A DNA stretch of 64,000 bases from positions 5,001 through 69,000 of the forward strand of contig WGMB01000005.1 in the NCBI GenBank assembly GCA_016125275.1. The letters run 5' to 3'. Shown here one piece after another: positions 62,407-64,000 of this stretch (position 1 is its first letter; every line of letters begins with the position of its first letter). The notes beneath the pieces were generated by a model. That model was given only the letters and a program-made list of their open reading frames with translations. It ran no database searches and was not told the origin of the DNA. The DNA is from Acidobacteriota bacterium (lineage in GTDB: Bacteria > Acidobacteriota > Terriglobia > Bryobacterales > UBA6623). A program made the translations under genes and the position numbers.

Positions 62407-64000
62407 ATGCGTCGCCTGCTGATTCCCGCCGTGTTGTCCCTCGCCCTGCTGGGCTGTCAGAAACAAGAGCCCGTCTTCGAGGGCCCGTTCGACGTGCCGG
62501 CCGGCTTCGTCGTCGAGAGCGCCGCGGACGCCGACGCCGTCGGCTCCCTGGTCCAGATCACCTTCAACGCCAAGGGCCAGCCGGTGGTCTCCAAGGAGAG
62601 GGATCACCCCACGCTGCTGCTCGACAGCGACGGCGACGGCGTCTTCGAGACCCAGAAAGTCGTCTCCGACCAGGTCAACAACTGCCAGGGCCTGTGGTAC
62701 GACGGGCCCACGCTGTACTGCATGGGCGACAACCTCGAAGGCCAGGCGGGCCTGCACGAGCTGACCGACGCGGACGGAGACGGCGTCGCCGACGGCATCG
62801 AGACCCTGGTCCTGTTCACCGGCCCGATGGGCGAGCACGGCCCGCACGACATCCGCCGCGGCATCGACGGCGTCCCCACCGTCCTGATCGGCAACCACTC
62901 CGGCGTGCCCGCCGAGCAGATCGACCCGGCCTCCCCGATGCGCAACTTCGATGAGGCGCAACTGCTGGAGCGCTATTGGGACGCCCGCGGCCACGCCGTC
63001 GGCAAGCTGGCGCCGGGAGGGGCTCTCTACCGCCTCGACCGAGCCAAGAAGATGTTCTCCCTGCAGTTCGGAGGCTTCCGCAACCCCTACAACCACGCCT
63101 ACAACTGGGAGGGCGAGGCCTTCACCTTCGACAGCGACATGGAGTGGGACATCAACTTGCCCTGGTACCGCGAGGTGCGCTCGGTGCACGGCATCCCCGG
63201 CGCGGACTTCGGCTGGCGCTCCGGCTCGGGCAAGCTTCCCCCTTACTACCTCGATTCGTTGCCGCCCGTGGACGATCTGGGCCGTGGCAGCCCGGTGGGC
63301 GTGGAGTTCTACCAGCACTACGCCTACCCGGCCAAGTACTTCGACGCCTTCCTGCAAGGCGACTGGTCGCGCGGCCGGGTGGTGTACTCGAAGTTTGACA
63401 ATGCCGGCGCGACCTACGAGGTCTCCAAGACCGGTGAGGCCGGCCCGGGCTTCCTGTTCTTCAAGGGGAAGGCCGAAGAGGGGCCGCAGCGCTTCGATTT
63501 CGTCTACGGCGAGCCGCTGAACGTGACGGACCTGGAGGTCGGCCCCGACGGCTTCGTGTACTTCACCATGGGCGGGCGCGACACCCAGGGCGGCCTGTAC
63601 CGCGTGGCCTACAAGGGCGTAGCGCCGAACTGGGACCGCCTGCCCGCCGAAGGCGTGCTGTCCGTCGTGCGCCAGCCGCAGCCGCTGTCAGCCTGGGGCC
63701 ACGCCGCGCTCGAGAAAAAGAAGGCCGCCCTGGGCGAGAGCTGGGGAACCGAGCTCGAGAAGGTCGCCCGCGACGCTCAGGCCGAGTGGCGCGACCGCAC
63801 CAGCGCCCTGCACCTGTTGCAGCGCTTCGGCCCCAAGCCCAACGCGGATCTGCTCGGCGCCATGGTGGACGCCGACGACTACCACGTGCGCGCCGCGGCG
63901 ATGTATGTGGTCGGCCAGCACGGCAGCGACCGCGCCAAGGCCGTGGCCGTCCGCGGGCTCGACGACGAGCATCCCTTGGTCCGCCGCCGCTCGGCCGAAG
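62407..64000 (+). CDS. Large lipoprotein of the PVC-type dehydrogenase/HEAT class, 3' end cut by window edge
   Basis: Open from ATG 62407 to the edge (531 codons, no stop). It begins with a lipoprotein signal (LSLALLGCQKQE). About 370 residues resemble the N-terminal beta-propeller part of PVC membrane-bound dehydrogenase-like proteins: DGDGVFETQKVVSDQ, LYDGP-type GLWYDGPTLYCMGDN, DADGDGVADG, GPHDIRRGIDG, FGGFRNPYNHAYNWEGE, TDLEVGPDGFVYFTMGG. Helical HEAT-like repeats start near residue 475 (DADDYHVRAAAMYVVGQHG, DDEHPLVRRRSAE). Many relatives carry a C-terminal cytochrome c, which would lie beyond the window. Confidence 0.85.
   Translation, partial: MRRLLIPAVLSLALLGCQKQEPVFEGPFDVPAGFVVESAADADAVGSLVQITFNAKGQPVVSKERDHPTLLLDSDGDGVFETQKVVSDQVNNCQGLWYDGPTLYCMGDNLEGQAGLHELTDADGDGVADGIETLVLFTGPMGEHGPHDIRRGIDGVPTVLIGNHSGVPAEQIDPASPMRNFDEAQLLERYWDARGHAVGKLAPGGALYRLDRAKKMFSLQFGGFRNPYNHAYNWEGEAFTFDSDMEWDINLPWYREVRSVHGIPGADFGWRSGSGKLPPYYLDSLPPVDDLGRGSPVGVEFYQHYAYPAKYFDAFLQGDWSRGRVVYSKFDNAGATYEVSKTGEAGPGFLFFKGKAEEGPQRFDFVYGEPLNVTDLEVGPDGFVYFTMGGRDTQGGLYRVAYKGVAPNWDRLPAEGVLSVVRQPQPLSAWGHAALEKKKAALGESWGTELEKVARDAQAEWRDRTSALHLLQRFGPKPNADLLGAMVDADDYHVRAAAMYVVGQHGSDRAKAVAVRGLDDEHPLVRRRSAE

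Overview
The window is a GC-rich, gene-dense bacterial segment that reads like Acidobacteriota, probably near the Bryobacterales/Solibacter side. The evidence is family content. There is an Oar-type TonB-dependent receptor with an N-terminal Cna-B/carboxypeptidase-like domain, PSD1 (DUF1549/DUF1553) and DUF1501 proteins, an extended hopanoid locus with hpnI and hpnJ, bacillithiol genes bshA and bshB1, and the N-terminal SFDPR-type domain joined to a TolB-like domain that is common in that phylum. No rRNA or tRNA gene was seen, so placement below phylum is a guess.

Layout. 1-5725 holds mixed metabolic genes: an edge-truncated methyltransferase, a DUF1080 protein and surE on the minus strand; an alpha/beta hydrolase, a mannonate-dehydratase-like enolase-superfamily enzyme and a frameshifted Sel1-repeat gene on the plus strand. 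5760-20330 is one long minus-strand hopanoid locus: hpnJ, two tiny EamA proteins, hpnI, ispH, squalene-hopene cyclase, hpnH, hpnA, hpnG, two zinc alcohol dehydrogenases, hpnC, hpnD and hpnE, many joined by 4-nt overlaps. Upstream of it lie a TlpA-type thioredoxin protein and the RNase P RNA. 22223-28936 carries the TonB receptor, tatA and tatC with unusual acidic tails, a small lipoprotein and hemL. 28953-38893 carries two DUF1501 Tat substrates, a flavin-type oxidoreductase, a DinB protein, a GntR regulator with operator-like palindromes, a PSD1 cytochrome protein, a Uma2 protein, a rhodanese lipoprotein and an RNA methyltransferase.

40487-47180 (minus) and 47340-62372 (plus) are two tightly packed, divergent gene strings sharing a 159-bp spacer. 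The minus string encodes a coiled-coil protein, an inner-membrane-anchored OmpA/BON protein, a Ras-like small GTPase, a sigma-54 enhancer-binding protein and two bacillithiol enzymes. The plus string encodes a GT87-like membrane protein, a membrane-anchored beta-propeller, a VIT/VWA protein, a 2371-residue TPR protein, a DUF3352-like exported protein and a minimal penicillin-binding transpeptidase. The first four minus-string genes and the plus string are the best candidates here for an undescribed system, apparently concerned with the cell envelope. A large lipoprotein of the PVC-type dehydrogenase/HEAT class runs off the right edge.

How the genes connect: ispH and hpnC/D/E supply squalene; the cyclase and hpnH/G build the extended hopanoid; hpnI/J decorate it; the dehydrogenase pair and the EamA pair sit where a missing reductase and a lipid flippase would be expected. 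TatA/TatC would export the DUF1501 proteins and possibly the enolase-superfamily enzyme, all of which begin with twin-arginine-like leaders.
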